A stretch of DNA of 64,000 nucleotides from Roseococcus sp. SDR (GTDB lineage Bacteria; Pseudomonadota; Alphaproteobacteria; Acetobacterales; Acetobacteraceae). Position numbers and translations under genes: made by a program. The first letter of the stretch is position 1; each line of letters starts with the position of its first letter. The notes beneath the pieces were generated by a model. That model saw only the letters and a program-made list of their open reading frames with translations, had not been told where the DNA came from and searched no databases. Below are positions 17,382 to 24,971 of this stretch, piece by piece. The stretch spans positions 248,001 to 312,000 of the forward strand of contig NZ_JAHRCU010000002.1 of NCBI RefSeq assembly GCF_019083995.1. Direction: 5' to 3'.

Positions 17382-17822
17382 ATGCGTCGTTTGATCCCGC
17401 GTCGGGCCTCTCGTCTGCTCCTCGGTGCTTGTCTGCTCTGCGTGGGGCTGCTCGGCCTTCGCGAAGCGCTCCGCCCGCCGACGCGATGGAGCGGGCAAGA
17501 CGTCGAGCTTCGCATCCGGTTTGAGACGTTCAGCAACAGACCTCTCATGATCGAGGGCGTTTACTTGAACGCTCAGCCCATCGCCCTCGATCGCTCCAGT
17601 GCCTCAGTCTCACACCACGGTGCCGTGCGCTTCCGCTCGATGGGGCAGGCGACGGTGGCGCTTGGCCTCCGGTTGCGGTTCGACGGTGATGATACGACCC
17701 ATGAGCTGGAGAGGACCCTCATGCCGTCGCTTGGCAGCGCCTGTGTCGTCAACGTCATGACATCGGTCACCGGGTTCGAGATGTCGGATTGCGACGCGCC
17801 AGGCGATTCCACGTCCGATTGA
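17382..17822 (+). CDS. Small membrane-anchored protein under an SOS-type promoter, unknown function
   Basis: This encodes 146 residues starting at an ATG behind AGGGAGA. Residues of about 10-30 (ASRLLLGACLLCVGLLGLRE) form one membrane helix after a basic N-terminus, so the remaining 115 residues probably face the periplasm. That portion is beta-rich and carries two late cysteines (GSACVVNV, MSDCDAP). Codon use and GC content are lower than in neighbouring genes, suggesting acquisition. It is the first gene behind the LexA-boxed promoter and is followed 67 bases later by a truncated gene. No family recognised. Confidence 0.65.
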   Translation: MRRLIPRRASRLLLGACLLCVGLLGLREALRPPTRWSGQDVELRIRFETFSNRPLMIEGVYLNAQPIALDRSSASVSHHGAVRFRSMGQATVALGLRLRFDGDDTTHELERTLMPSLGSACVVNVMTSVTGFEMSDCDAPGDSTSD

Positions 17823-17889
17823 AGCGACTGCGGTCGCGCTCTCCCTGTGTTTCCCGTTCCGTTATTCTGAACGCTGAGGAGCAACCCTC

Positions 17890-18060
17890 ATGTCTTCGAT
17901 TCCCGATATCGTCCAAGCGGGTCAATTGATCCGTGAGGTTCATCAATTCGCAAAAGCAGCCGCCATTGCGTCTCGCTTGCCTGGTTACGAATCTGGCCCC
18001 GGCGATGCGTTCCGTCACATGGTCGGTGCAGCGGAACTGACGCGCCGGATTGGCGCGCTG
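17890..18060 (+). pseudogene. 3'-truncated gene fragment following the SOS-regulated gene
   Basis: GAGGAG precedes an ATG whose first 57 or so codons look genuine (SIPDIVQAGQLIREVHQFAK and then GPGDAFRHMVGAAELTRRIG). The frame then runs without a break into the antisense of the CoA-transferase gene, so its own 3' end has been lost. The GDAFRH...A...TR pattern is reminiscent of small domains seen in polymorphic-toxin and secreted proteins (DUF6973-like), from recall only. The fragment shares the lower GC of the preceding gene. The break lies near 18058-18064. Confidence 0.55.
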
Positions 18061-18063
18061 ACC

Positions 18064-19269
18064 TCACCCCGGCAGGATCAGCGCCCGCGCCCGCACCAGC
18101 GCCGTGATAGCCGCCTCCTCCAGCCCCGCCTCGCGCAGCACCTCCCGCCCATGCTCGCCCAGGCGTGGCGTCGGGCGGCGCGGAATTTCGCCATGCGCGG
18201 AGAAGCGCACGGGGGCGGCCATGCGGGTGAGCCTCCCCTCGCTTGGATGCGCCTCCGGCTGGAAGAAGCCGCGCGCGTTGAGGTGCGGGTCGGCGCGGAG
18301 CGCGGGCAGGTCATGCACCGGGGCGCAGGGCAGGTCCGCCGCTTCCAGAAGTGCCAACCATTCCGCCGTGCCGCGCGTGGCGAAGATGCTGGCAAGCTCG
18401 GCATAGAGTTCGTCGATATGCCGCAGCCGCGTGGTGTGATCCTTGAGACGCGGGTCCTGCGTCATGCGCTCGGGCGTGCCGATGGCGGCGAAGAAGCGCT
18501 CCCATTGCGCCTGGTTGTAGATCATCACGCCGATGAAGCCGTCCTGCGTCGCATAGGGCTTGCGGTCGGGGCTGATGAGGCGGGCATAGCCGCCCTGGTC
18601 GGTCGGCGGTTCGAAGCCAAGGCCACCCATATGGTCGCCCAGCACCATGCTCGCCATCACCTCGAACATCGGCACCTCCACCTCCTGGCCGAGGCCGGTG
18701 CGGCTGCGCTCCAAGAGCGCGGCCAGGATGCCGGAGAGCGCGTGCATGCCGCCCACGCGGTCGGCCAGCGCGAAGGGCGCGTAGCGGGGCGCGGCGCCGC
18801 CTTGCGCCAAGGCCAGATGCGCCAGGCCGCCAATGCCCTGGATCAGGTCGTCATAGGCGGGCTTCTCGGCATAGGGCCCGTCCTGCCCGAAGCCCACCAA
18901 GGCGCAGAAGACGAGGCGCGGATCGGCGGCGCGCAGCGTCGCGGAATCGAGGCCCAGGCGCTGCAGCGCGCGCGGGCGGATGTTGCTCACCACCACGTCG
19001 CAGGTGCGGGCCACGGCCAGCGCCGCCTCCCGCGCGGCGGGCTGCTTCAGGTCCAGGCAGAGGCCGCGCTTGCCGCGGTTGAGCGTGAGGAAGATGGCGC
19101 CCATGCCGGGATTGCGCGCGGGCTCGGTGTGGCGCGTCACATCGCCCTCGGGGGCTTCGAGCTTGATGACCTCGGCGCCCATCTCGGCCAGGAGCTGCGT
19201 GGCATAGGGGCCGAAGAGCACCGTCGTCATGTCGAGCACGCGGATGCCCGCGAGTGGTCCGGCGCCCAT
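18064..19269 (-). CDS. Class III (CaiB/BaiF, formyl-CoA transferase family) CoA-transferase
   Basis: This encodes 401 residues, usual for the family. The N-terminus GIRVLDMTTVLFGPYATQLLAEMGAEVIKLE is diagnostic, and the catalytic aspartate is Asp140 in the PAYDDLIQG motif. The enzymes move CoA between carboxylic acids in the cytoplasm. The ATG has GGGAGGA upstream. It is divergent from a 2-hydroxyacid dehydrogenase gene and near a TctCBA transporter and an oxalate-CoA-ligase-like gene, which suggests a role in uptake and activation of a small dicarboxylate or hydroxyacid. Exact acyl donors are unknown. Confidence 0.88.
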   Translation of the reverse strand: MGAGPLAGIRVLDMTTVLFGPYATQLLAEMGAEVIKLEAPEGDVTRHTEPARNPGMGAIFLTLNRGKRGLCLDLKQPAAREAALAVARTCDVVVSNIRPRALQRLGLDSATLRAADPRLVFCALVGFGQDGPYAEKPAYDDLIQGIGGLAHLALAQGGAAPRYAPFALADRVGGMHALSGILAALLERSRTGLGQEVEVPMFEVMASMVLGDHMGGLGFEPPTDQGGYARLISPDRKPYATQDGFIGVMIYNQAQWERFFAAIGTPERMTQDPRLKDHTTRLRHIDELYAELASIFATRGTAEWLALLEAADLPCAPVHDLPALRADPHLNARGFFQPEAHPSEGRLTRMAAPVRFSAHGEIPRRPTPRLGEHGREVLREAGLEEAAITALVRARALILPG

Positions 19270-19351
19270 TTCATCCTCCCTGGATTGCGGGGGTGAGGCT
19301 AGCCAAGCGGCGCGGCTTGGGCGAGCCTGCCGGCCAAACGGGAGACCCAAG

Positions 19352-20398
19352 TTGCAAAGATTCCGCATCGGCTATGTCGGCTTCGTGCCCCACCCCAATT
19401 TCCTCGCGACCGCGGCGCAGGACCCGGCGCTGGAGATCGTCCATATCCCGCTCGAGGCCAGCACCGGCGAGCAGATCCAGGCGCTTTCCTCCTGCCATGG
19501 CTATTACGTCATGGCGGCGCGCGATGAGCTGCCCCTGCCGCTGCATGTCCATGCCGAGCTGCTGGGCAAGCTGCCCAACCTGCTGATGGCGGCGAGCTAT
19601 GGCGCGGGCTACGACCCCTGCAACCCGGAGGCCTGCACCGATGCCGGCGTGCTGCTGGTGAATCAGGCCGGCGGCAATGCGGAGGGTGTGGCGGAACACG
19701 CCGTCGGCATGATGCTGGCCTGCCTCAAGCGCATGCCGGAGGCCCAGGCCTCGATGATCGCGGGCACGGCGCGCAACCGCGCCACGCTGTTGGGGCGCGA
19801 GCTGCGCGGCAAGGTGGTCGGCCTCGTCGGCTTCGGTCATGTCGGCCGGCGCGTGGCGGAGATCGTGAAGGCCGCCTTCGGCAATCGCGTCCTGGTCAGC
19901 GACCCCTATCTGGATGCGGCGACCATCGCGGCCCATGGCGGTGAGAAGGTGGATTTCGCGACCCTGCTGGCGCAGTCCGACGTGGTCAGCATCCATTGCC
20001 CGCTGACGCCAGAGACGCGCGGCATGATCAACGCCGCCGCCTATGCCGCAATGAAGAAGGGCGTGATCTTCGTCACCACCGCGCGCGGCTCCATCCATGA
20101 CGAGGCCGCGCTGTTCGAGGCGCTGGAATCCGGCCAGGTGGCGAGTGCGGGCCTCGACGTGTGGGAGGTGGAACCGCCGCCGGTGGACCACCCGCTGCTG
20201 CATCACCGCGCCGTCATCGCCAGCCAGCACACGGCGGGTGTCACGGAGGAGAGCCGCGCGAACATCACGAAGATCGCGGCCCTCGCCTTCTCGGAACTGG
20301 CGGCGGGGCGCATGCCGCCGCGCATCGTGAACCCGGAGGTGAAGCCGCGCTTCATCGCGCGCTACACCGCCGCCTTCGGCAAGCCGCCCGTCGGGTGA
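19352..20398 (+). CDS. D-isomer-specific 2-hydroxyacid dehydrogenase
   Basis: This encodes about 348 residues. NAD-binding VGLVGFGHVGRRVAE is at about residues 152-166, followed by the catalytic Arg in TTARGSIHDE, Glu in VWEVEPPP and His in SQHTAGVT. It reduces 2-ketoacids or oxidises D-hydroxyacids in the cytoplasm. I chose TTG at 19352 because GGGAGACC lies upstream and the sequence begins LQRFRIGYVG as in homologues; the frame is open further upstream into the divergent CoA-transferase gene's start. It ends back-to-back with the next gene in TGATCA. Confidence 0.88.
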   Translation: MQRFRIGYVGFVPHPNFLATAAQDPALEIVHIPLEASTGEQIQALSSCHGYYVMAARDELPLPLHVHAELLGKLPNLLMAASYGAGYDPCNPEACTDAGVLLVNQAGGNAEGVAEHAVGMMLACLKRMPEAQASMIAGTARNRATLLGRELRGKVVGLVGFGHVGRRVAEIVKAAFGNRVLVSDPYLDAATIAAHGGEKVDFATLLAQSDVVSIHCPLTPETRGMINAAAYAAMKKGVIFVTTARGSIHDEAALFEALESGQVASAGLDVWEVEPPPVDHPLLHHRAVIASQHTAGVTEESRANITKIAALAFSELAAGRMPPRIVNPEVKPRFIARYTAAFGKPPVG

Positions 20399-21472
20399 TC
20401 AGAAGGCGGGCGCGAGGCCGAGGCCGGGCCCTTCAGGCACAGTCATGAAGCCCTCGCGCACCGCCAGAGCCTGGCCATAGGGGGGCGTTGCGAGGTCAGC
20501 ATAGTAGACCTCGATCGGTGCCTCCTGCGCCTGCGCGGCCAGCACATGCAGCGTGGCCAGCAGGCCCGGGCCGAAATAGGGCGAGTGCGGCACCAGCGTG
20601 ACCCCCGCCGCGCATGCGAGCCGCGCCACCTCCATCAGCCCGGTGACGCCACCGATCTTGGTGACGCTGGGCTGCGCCACATCCAGCGCGCCGGCCGCAA
20701 ACAGCGCGGCGAAATCCGCGGGGCTGCCGGCATTCTCGCCGCCCGCGACGGCCACACCCGCCGCGGCGCGCACGCGGGCGATGGCGGGCGCGTCCTCGGG
20801 CGGCCAGATGGGCTCCTCCACCCAACGCACATTCATCCCTGCGACAGCGTGGCAGAAGGCGATGGCCTCGGCTTCGGTGGTCCAGGCGCAGTTGATGTCG
20901 AGCATGAGGGGGATTTCGGACGGCGCCGCGTCGCGCGCCGCGCGGATGCAGGCGAGGTCCACCTCATGCAGCTTGATCTCGCGATAACCCTCCGCCACCG
21001 CGGCCGCCGTGTTGCGGGCGACGTCTTCGGGAACGCCGTAACGCAGCAGGCTGGCATAGGCCGGCACGCGCCTGCGGCCCGCGCCGCCCAGCAGCGCATG
21101 CAAGGGCTGGCCCGCCCGCTGCGCCGCCAGGTCCCAGAGCGCGATGTCCAGCCCCGAGATCGCGAAGGTGACCGGGCCATTGCGGCCGAAATTGTGGAAG
21201 CGTCGCGCCAGCATGCGCGTCAGCCCGGCGATGTCCGTCGCGTCCTGGCCCAGGCAGGCGGGGGCAAGCAGGCGGTCCAGCGCATCCTTCGTGGTTTCGA
21301 CCAGGTTGAAGCCGAAGCCCTCGCCCCAGCCCACGCGGCCATCCTCGGTCTCCACGCGGAGGATGAGCGTGTCCATGTCCTTGAGATGGAGATTGCCACC
21401 CACGCCCGCGCTGCCGGCGCCATAGGTGAAGCTGCTGCGCTGGATGCGGCTTTCGATGCCGGTGATCTTCAT
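20399..21472 (-). CDS. Mandelate racemase/muconate lactonizing enzyme family protein
   Basis: This encodes 357 residues of the enolase superfamily. The metal ligands are Asp192 (LMLDIN), Glu219 (WVEEP) and Glu246 (GGEN). The base positions show Lys167 in IKLHE (with His169 in place of the second Lys of a KxK motif), Lys272 in SVTKIGG and a His at about 296 (VPHSP). These enzymes abstract the proton alpha to a carboxylate. It is upstream of no gene on its strand except spacing from TctA (about 60 bases), so it probably belongs to the leftward tctCBA unit. Substrate unknown. Confidence 0.88.
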   Translation of the reverse strand: MKITGIESRIQRSSFTYGAGSAGVGGNLHLKDMDTLILRVETEDGRVGWGEGFGFNLVETTKDALDRLLAPACLGQDATDIAGLTRMLARRFHNFGRNGPVTFAISGLDIALWDLAAQRAGQPLHALLGGAGRRRVPAYASLLRYGVPEDVARNTAAAVAEGYREIKLHEVDLACIRAARDAAPSEIPLMLDINCAWTTEAEAIAFCHAVAGMNVRWVEEPIWPPEDAPAIARVRAAAGVAVAGGENAGSPADFAALFAAGALDVAQPSVTKIGGVTGLMEVARLACAAGVTLVPHSPYFGPGLLATLHVLAAQAQEAPIEVYYADLATPPYGQALAVREGFMTVPEGPGLGLAPAF

Positions 21473-21531
21473 GGCGTGTCCCTTCCCGGCGCCGATGCTG
21501 GCACCGGGAGGGGCGCGGGGCTACCCCGCCA

Positions 21532-23034
21532 TCAGGCCGGCTTCGGGCTGCGGAAGCCGGCCATCAGCTTGCTGATGGCGGGGTAGAACATCAGCGTCAG
21601 GCCGGCGACCATGATGCTGCCCACCAGCCAGTTGGAGAAGAAGACGGAGAGCGAGCCTTCGCTGATCAGCAGCGCCTGGCGGAAGCTCTCCTCCGTGCGG
21701 TCGCCCAGCACCAAGGCGAGGACCAGCGGCGCCAGCGGATAGTCGAGCTTCTTCATCACATAGCCGATGACGCCGAAGATCAGCATCAGCACCACGTCGA
21801 ACTCGGCGCTGTTCACGGTGTAGGCGCCGATCGCGCAGACCATCAGGATGATGGCGGCGATGATGGAGAAGGGAACCCTCAGGATCATCGCGAACCAGGG
21901 CACGGCGGCCAGCACGATGATCAGGCCCACGATGTTGCCCAGATACATCGAGGCGATCAGGCCCCAGACGAAATCCTTCTGCTCGACGAAGAGCATGGGC
22001 CCCGGCTGCAGCCCCCACATGATCAGACCGCCCAGCAGCACCGCCGCCGTGGGCGAGCCGGGGACGCCCAGCGAGAGCATGGGCAGCAGTGCCGAGGTGC
22101 CGGCCGCATGCGCCGCGGTCTCGGGCGCGATCACGCCCTCGACGCGGCCCTTGCCGAAGCTCTCCTTGTCGGCCGCCATGCGGCGGGCCACGCCGTAGCT
22201 CATGAAGCTGGCGGGCGTCGCACCTGCCGGGGTCACGCCCATCCAGCAGCCGATGACGGAGGAGCGGATGAAGAGCCACCAATGGCGCGGCAGTTCGGCC
22301 CAGGTCTTGAGCATGGTCCGCATGGTGATCTTCGCCGACTGGCCCTTGAAGCGCAGCCCTTCCTCGATGGACTGGAAGATCTCCGAGAGGCCGAAAAGGC
22401 CGATGACGACGACGAGGAAGTCGATGCCGCGCATCAGCTCCATCGAGCCGAAGGTCATGCGGAGCTGGCCCGTCACGCCATCCAAGCCCACACCCGCCAG
22501 CAGGAAGCCGAACATCATCGCGGCCAACGCCTTGAAGGGCGAGCCTTTCGAGAGGCCGATGAAGCAGGCGAAGGAGAGGAACATCACCGCGAAGAATTCA
22601 GGCGGGCCGAATTGCAGCGCGAATTGCGCGACGAGCGGTGCCACGAAGGTGATCATCAGCACGGCGATGAAGGCGCCGACGAAGCTGGAGGTGAAGGCCG
22701 CCACCAGCGCCTCGCCCGCACGGCCCTGCTGCGCCATGGGGTAGCCGTCGAAGGTGGTGGCGACGGACCAGGGCTCGCCCGGGATGTTGAAGAGGATGGA
22801 GGTGATGGCGCCGCCAAACAGCGCGCCCCAATAGATGCAGGAGAGCAGGATGATGGCGCTGACCGGCGGCAGCGCGAAGGTGAGCGGCAGCAGGATGGCG
22901 ATGCCATTCGCACCACCCAGCCCCGGCAGCACGCCGATGAGCACGCCGAGCACGATGCCCGCGACCATGAGAATGATGTTCTCCGGCTGCAGGGCCACCG
23001 CGAAGCCCTGCATCAGGAGGCCGATTTCTTCCAT
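21532..23034 (-). CDS. tctA: TctA-family large permease of a tripartite tricarboxylate transporter
   Basis: This encodes 500 residues and about eleven to twelve membrane segments. The family signature VLIGVLPGLGGANGIAILLPLTF is at about residues 31-53 and the matching second-half GVTPAGATPASFMSYGVARR and LSLGVPGSPTAAVLLGGLIMWGLQPGP are near 270 and 315. It works with TctB in the inner membrane and a TctC receptor, taking up carboxylates driven by ion gradients. The gene lies 206 bases after tctB on the same strand, an unusually long and hairpin-rich spacer. Confidence 0.92.
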   Translation of the reverse strand: MEEIGLLMQGFAVALQPENIILMVAGIVLGVLIGVLPGLGGANGIAILLPLTFALPPVSAIILLSCIYWGALFGGAITSILFNIPGEPWSVATTFDGYPMAQQGRAGEALVAAFTSSFVGAFIAVLMITFVAPLVAQFALQFGPPEFFAVMFLSFACFIGLSKGSPFKALAAMMFGFLLAGVGLDGVTGQLRMTFGSMELMRGIDFLVVVIGLFGLSEIFQSIEEGLRFKGQSAKITMRTMLKTWAELPRHWWLFIRSSVIGCWMGVTPAGATPASFMSYGVARRMAADKESFGKGRVEGVIAPETAAHAAGTSALLPMLSLGVPGSPTAAVLLGGLIMWGLQPGPMLFVEQKDFVWGLIASMYLGNIVGLIIVLAAVPWFAMILRVPFSIIAAIILMVCAIGAYTVNSAEFDVVLMLIFGVIGYVMKKLDYPLAPLVLALVLGDRTEESFRQALLISEGSLSVFFSNWLVGSIMVAGLTLMFYPAISKLMAGFRSPKPA

Positions 23035-23110
23035 GGCAGCGAACCCTTCAGCGCCACCAGGCGCACGCGTGAAGCCTCAAGCGCCACCGCGACGGCGCGC
23101 CCGGAGGAGC

Positions 23111-23236
23111 CCCGGTGCGGCTTTGCCGCATCGGGATGAGATGAGTTTCGAAGAATGAGGAGATCGGGGCCCCCGCGAAGGTTTCGCTGGCGGACATGCC
23201 GCAACGCGGCATTCCGGCAGCGAAAACTTCGTGGGG
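23111..23236 (-). repeat. Two strong hairpins in the tctB-tctA spacer
   Basis: A 31-bp near-perfect stem lies at 23171-23202 and 23206-23236 (three mismatches, one bulged base, three-base loop). A second stem of 11 bp with a three-base loop lies at 23111-23121 and 23125-23135 (one G-U position). Both would form in the tctB-tctA transcript and could protect the upstream message or attenuate tctA; a REP-type element is also possible. Confidence 0.65.
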
Positions 23237-23240
23237 AACG

Positions 23241-23771
23241 TCAGTATCCCAGGTAGGTCTCGAGCGGACCCTTGGGCAGGGCGACGAGGAACCACAGCTC
23301 GAAGATCGCGAAGGCGACACCCGCCGCCAGCGCGCCCGAGGGGAAGGAGACGACGGAGCGGAATTCGCCGAAGCGGATCATGAAGAAGGCGATCAGCAGG
23401 GCGGAGCTCACATAGATCCCGGCGAAGGGGATGACCGCGACATAGATCGCGGTGGGCACCAGCACGGAGGCCACCATGCGCAGCTGCGGCCAGGTGGCGA
23501 AGAGCGCGCCCTCGGATTTCGCGGAGGGCTTCAGCGCCATGGCGAGGTTCACCAGGCTGGCGCCGACCAGGATGAGGCCGAGCCAGAACGGGAAATATCC
23601 CGATTGCGGGCCATCGCTGCCCCAGCCCGCGCCGATGCGCAGGCTGTCCATGATGGCGATGCCGCCCATCGCCATCAGGATGACGGCGGTGCCGATCTCC
23701 ATCCCCTTCATGCTGGGGCCGCGCTCGGCGCCCGCTTCGACCAGGGTGTCGTTTCCGGTGGTGACGCTCAT
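23241..23771 (-). CDS. tctB: TctB-family small permease subunit
   Basis: This encodes 176 residues and four hydrophobic segments with the usual TctB spacing: MEIGTAVILMAMGGIAIMDS near residue 25, GYFPFWLGLILVGASLVNLAM near 58, and two C-terminal helices. The G-Y-F-P segment is typical of TctB proteins. It lies four bases from the tctC stop on the same strand. It forms the membrane complex with TctA. Confidence 0.88.
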   Translation of the reverse strand: MSVTTGNDTLVEAGAERGPSMKGMEIGTAVILMAMGGIAIMDSLRIGAGWGSDGPQSGYFPFWLGLILVGASLVNLAMALKPSAKSEGALFATWPQLRMVASVLVPTAIYVAVIPFAGIYVSSALLIAFFMIRFGEFRSVVSFPSGALAAGVAFAIFELWFLVALPKGPLETYLGY

Positions 23772-23775
23772 GATC

Positions 23776-24780
23776 TCAGCCTCCCGCGGCCAGGAACCCG
23801 GCCTCCTGCATCAGGGAACGGTGACGCGCTTCCTCGCGCGTCAGCCACTCGACGAAGGGCGCGCCCGTCATCGTCGTGGTGTTGAAGGCGCCATTGGCCA
23901 TCAGCTCTCGCCATTCGGGCGTCTGCGTCACGCGGTTCAGCAGATCGGTGTAGAAGGCGATCTGCGGCGCGGTGATGCCGGGGGCGGCGAAGACACCGCG
24001 CAGCATCAGGTATTCGACGTCGAGGCCCGCTTCCTTGCAGGTCGGGATGTCCTGCCAGCCCATCGTGTCGGTGATGCGGCCCTCGCCCGGCAGGCGGCGC
24101 GTGTCGAAGACGCAGAGCGGGCGCAGCGTACCGGCGCGCCAATGCGTCACGGCCTCGATCGGGTTGTTCACCGTCGCCTGGATGTGGCCGCCCACGAGCT
24201 GCGTCGCGACCTCGCCGCCGCCGCGGAAGGGCACGTAGATGAACTCCGTGCCCATGGCGCGCTGCATGGCGACCGTGATGATCTGGTCTTCCTGCTTGGA
24301 GCCGGTGCCGCCGATGCGGATGCGCCCGGCGCGCGCCGCTTCGACGAATTGCGGCAGCGTCTGCCAGGGCGAGGAAGCGTTCACCCAGAGCACGAACTCA
24401 TCCAGCGCCATCATCTTCACCGGCGTGAGATCCCGCCAGGAGAAGGGGATGCCGGTGGACATCGGCGTGGTGAAGAGGTTGGAGAGGCTGATGATCAGCA
24501 CATGCGGATTGCCGCGCGCGTTGCGGGCTTCGAGGAAGCCTTCCGCGCCGGCGCCGCCCGCCTTGTTCACCACCATCATCGGCTGCCGCATCAGGCTGTG
24601 CTTGGTGATGATGCCCTGGATGATGCGGGCCATCTGATCCGCGCCGCCGCCCGTGCCGGCGGGGACGATGAACTGCACGGGACGCTGCGGCTCCCACGCG
24701 CGTTGGGCCTGGGCTTGCGTGCCGCCGGCGACGGCAAGACCCGCCCCGATCATCGGCAATTGGCGACGACTGAGCATCAT
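23776..24780 (-). CDS. tctC: TctC-family periplasmic receptor of the tctCBA transporter (2 of 5)
   Basis: This encodes 334 residues. A signal peptide of about 25 residues (ends TQAQAQ) precedes VQFIVPAGTGGGADQMAR, VVNKAGGAGAEGFLEA and YVPFRGGGEVATQLVGGH, the hallmark positions of the family. It is the only TctC in this window with its permease genes. The TTGAAxxP-like pocket pattern is replaced by GTGGG, so the substrate may differ from citrate. The leader gene of a leftward operon; a palindromic site sits 31 bases upstream. Confidence 0.9.
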   Translation of the reverse strand: MMLSRRQLPMIGAGLAVAGGTQAQAQRAWEPQRPVQFIVPAGTGGGADQMARIIQGIITKHSLMRQPMMVVNKAGGAGAEGFLEARNARGNPHVLIISLSNLFTTPMSTGIPFSWRDLTPVKMMALDEFVLWVNASSPWQTLPQFVEAARAGRIRIGGTGSKQEDQIITVAMQRAMGTEFIYVPFRGGGEVATQLVGGHIQATVNNPIEAVTHWRAGTLRPLCVFDTRRLPGEGRITDTMGWQDIPTCKEAGLDVEYLMLRGVFAAPGITAPQIAFYTDLLNRVTQTPEWRELMANGAFNTTTMTGAPFVEWLTREEARHRSLMQEAGFLAAGG

Positions 24781-24811
24781 GGACGGCGGCCTCCTGTGGC
24801 GTGAACCGAGC

Positions 24812-24830
24812 TTGTAAATGCCCTTTACAA
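24812..24830. promoter_or_regulatory. Palindromic operator candidate between tctC and the acyl-CoA ligase gene
   Basis: TTGTAAA (24812-24818) and TTTACAA (24824-24830) form a perfect 7-bp inverted repeat with a 5-base spacer, in the 191-base divergent region. The size and symmetry suit a GntR- or TetR-type dimer; no regulator gene is adjacent. Confidence 0.45.
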
Positions 24831-24971
24831 ACGCGCTTGGAACCCCTCTCGTTCCGTAAAGGAGTCAATTGATTGTGAAGCGATGAAAAGCTTGCAAAGC
24901 CGCTTGGCAGCCTTTCGCATCCGCGCGATGCCGCGCTTTATTGAGTCCGTGTTCCAGGAGAACTGCGTTTC

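Noticed and set aside
18060-19296. Continuation of the truncated SOS gene as a 468-codon frame
   Set aside because: From about 18060 on the frame is the exact antisense of the CoA-transferase gene, so it is not counted as coding.
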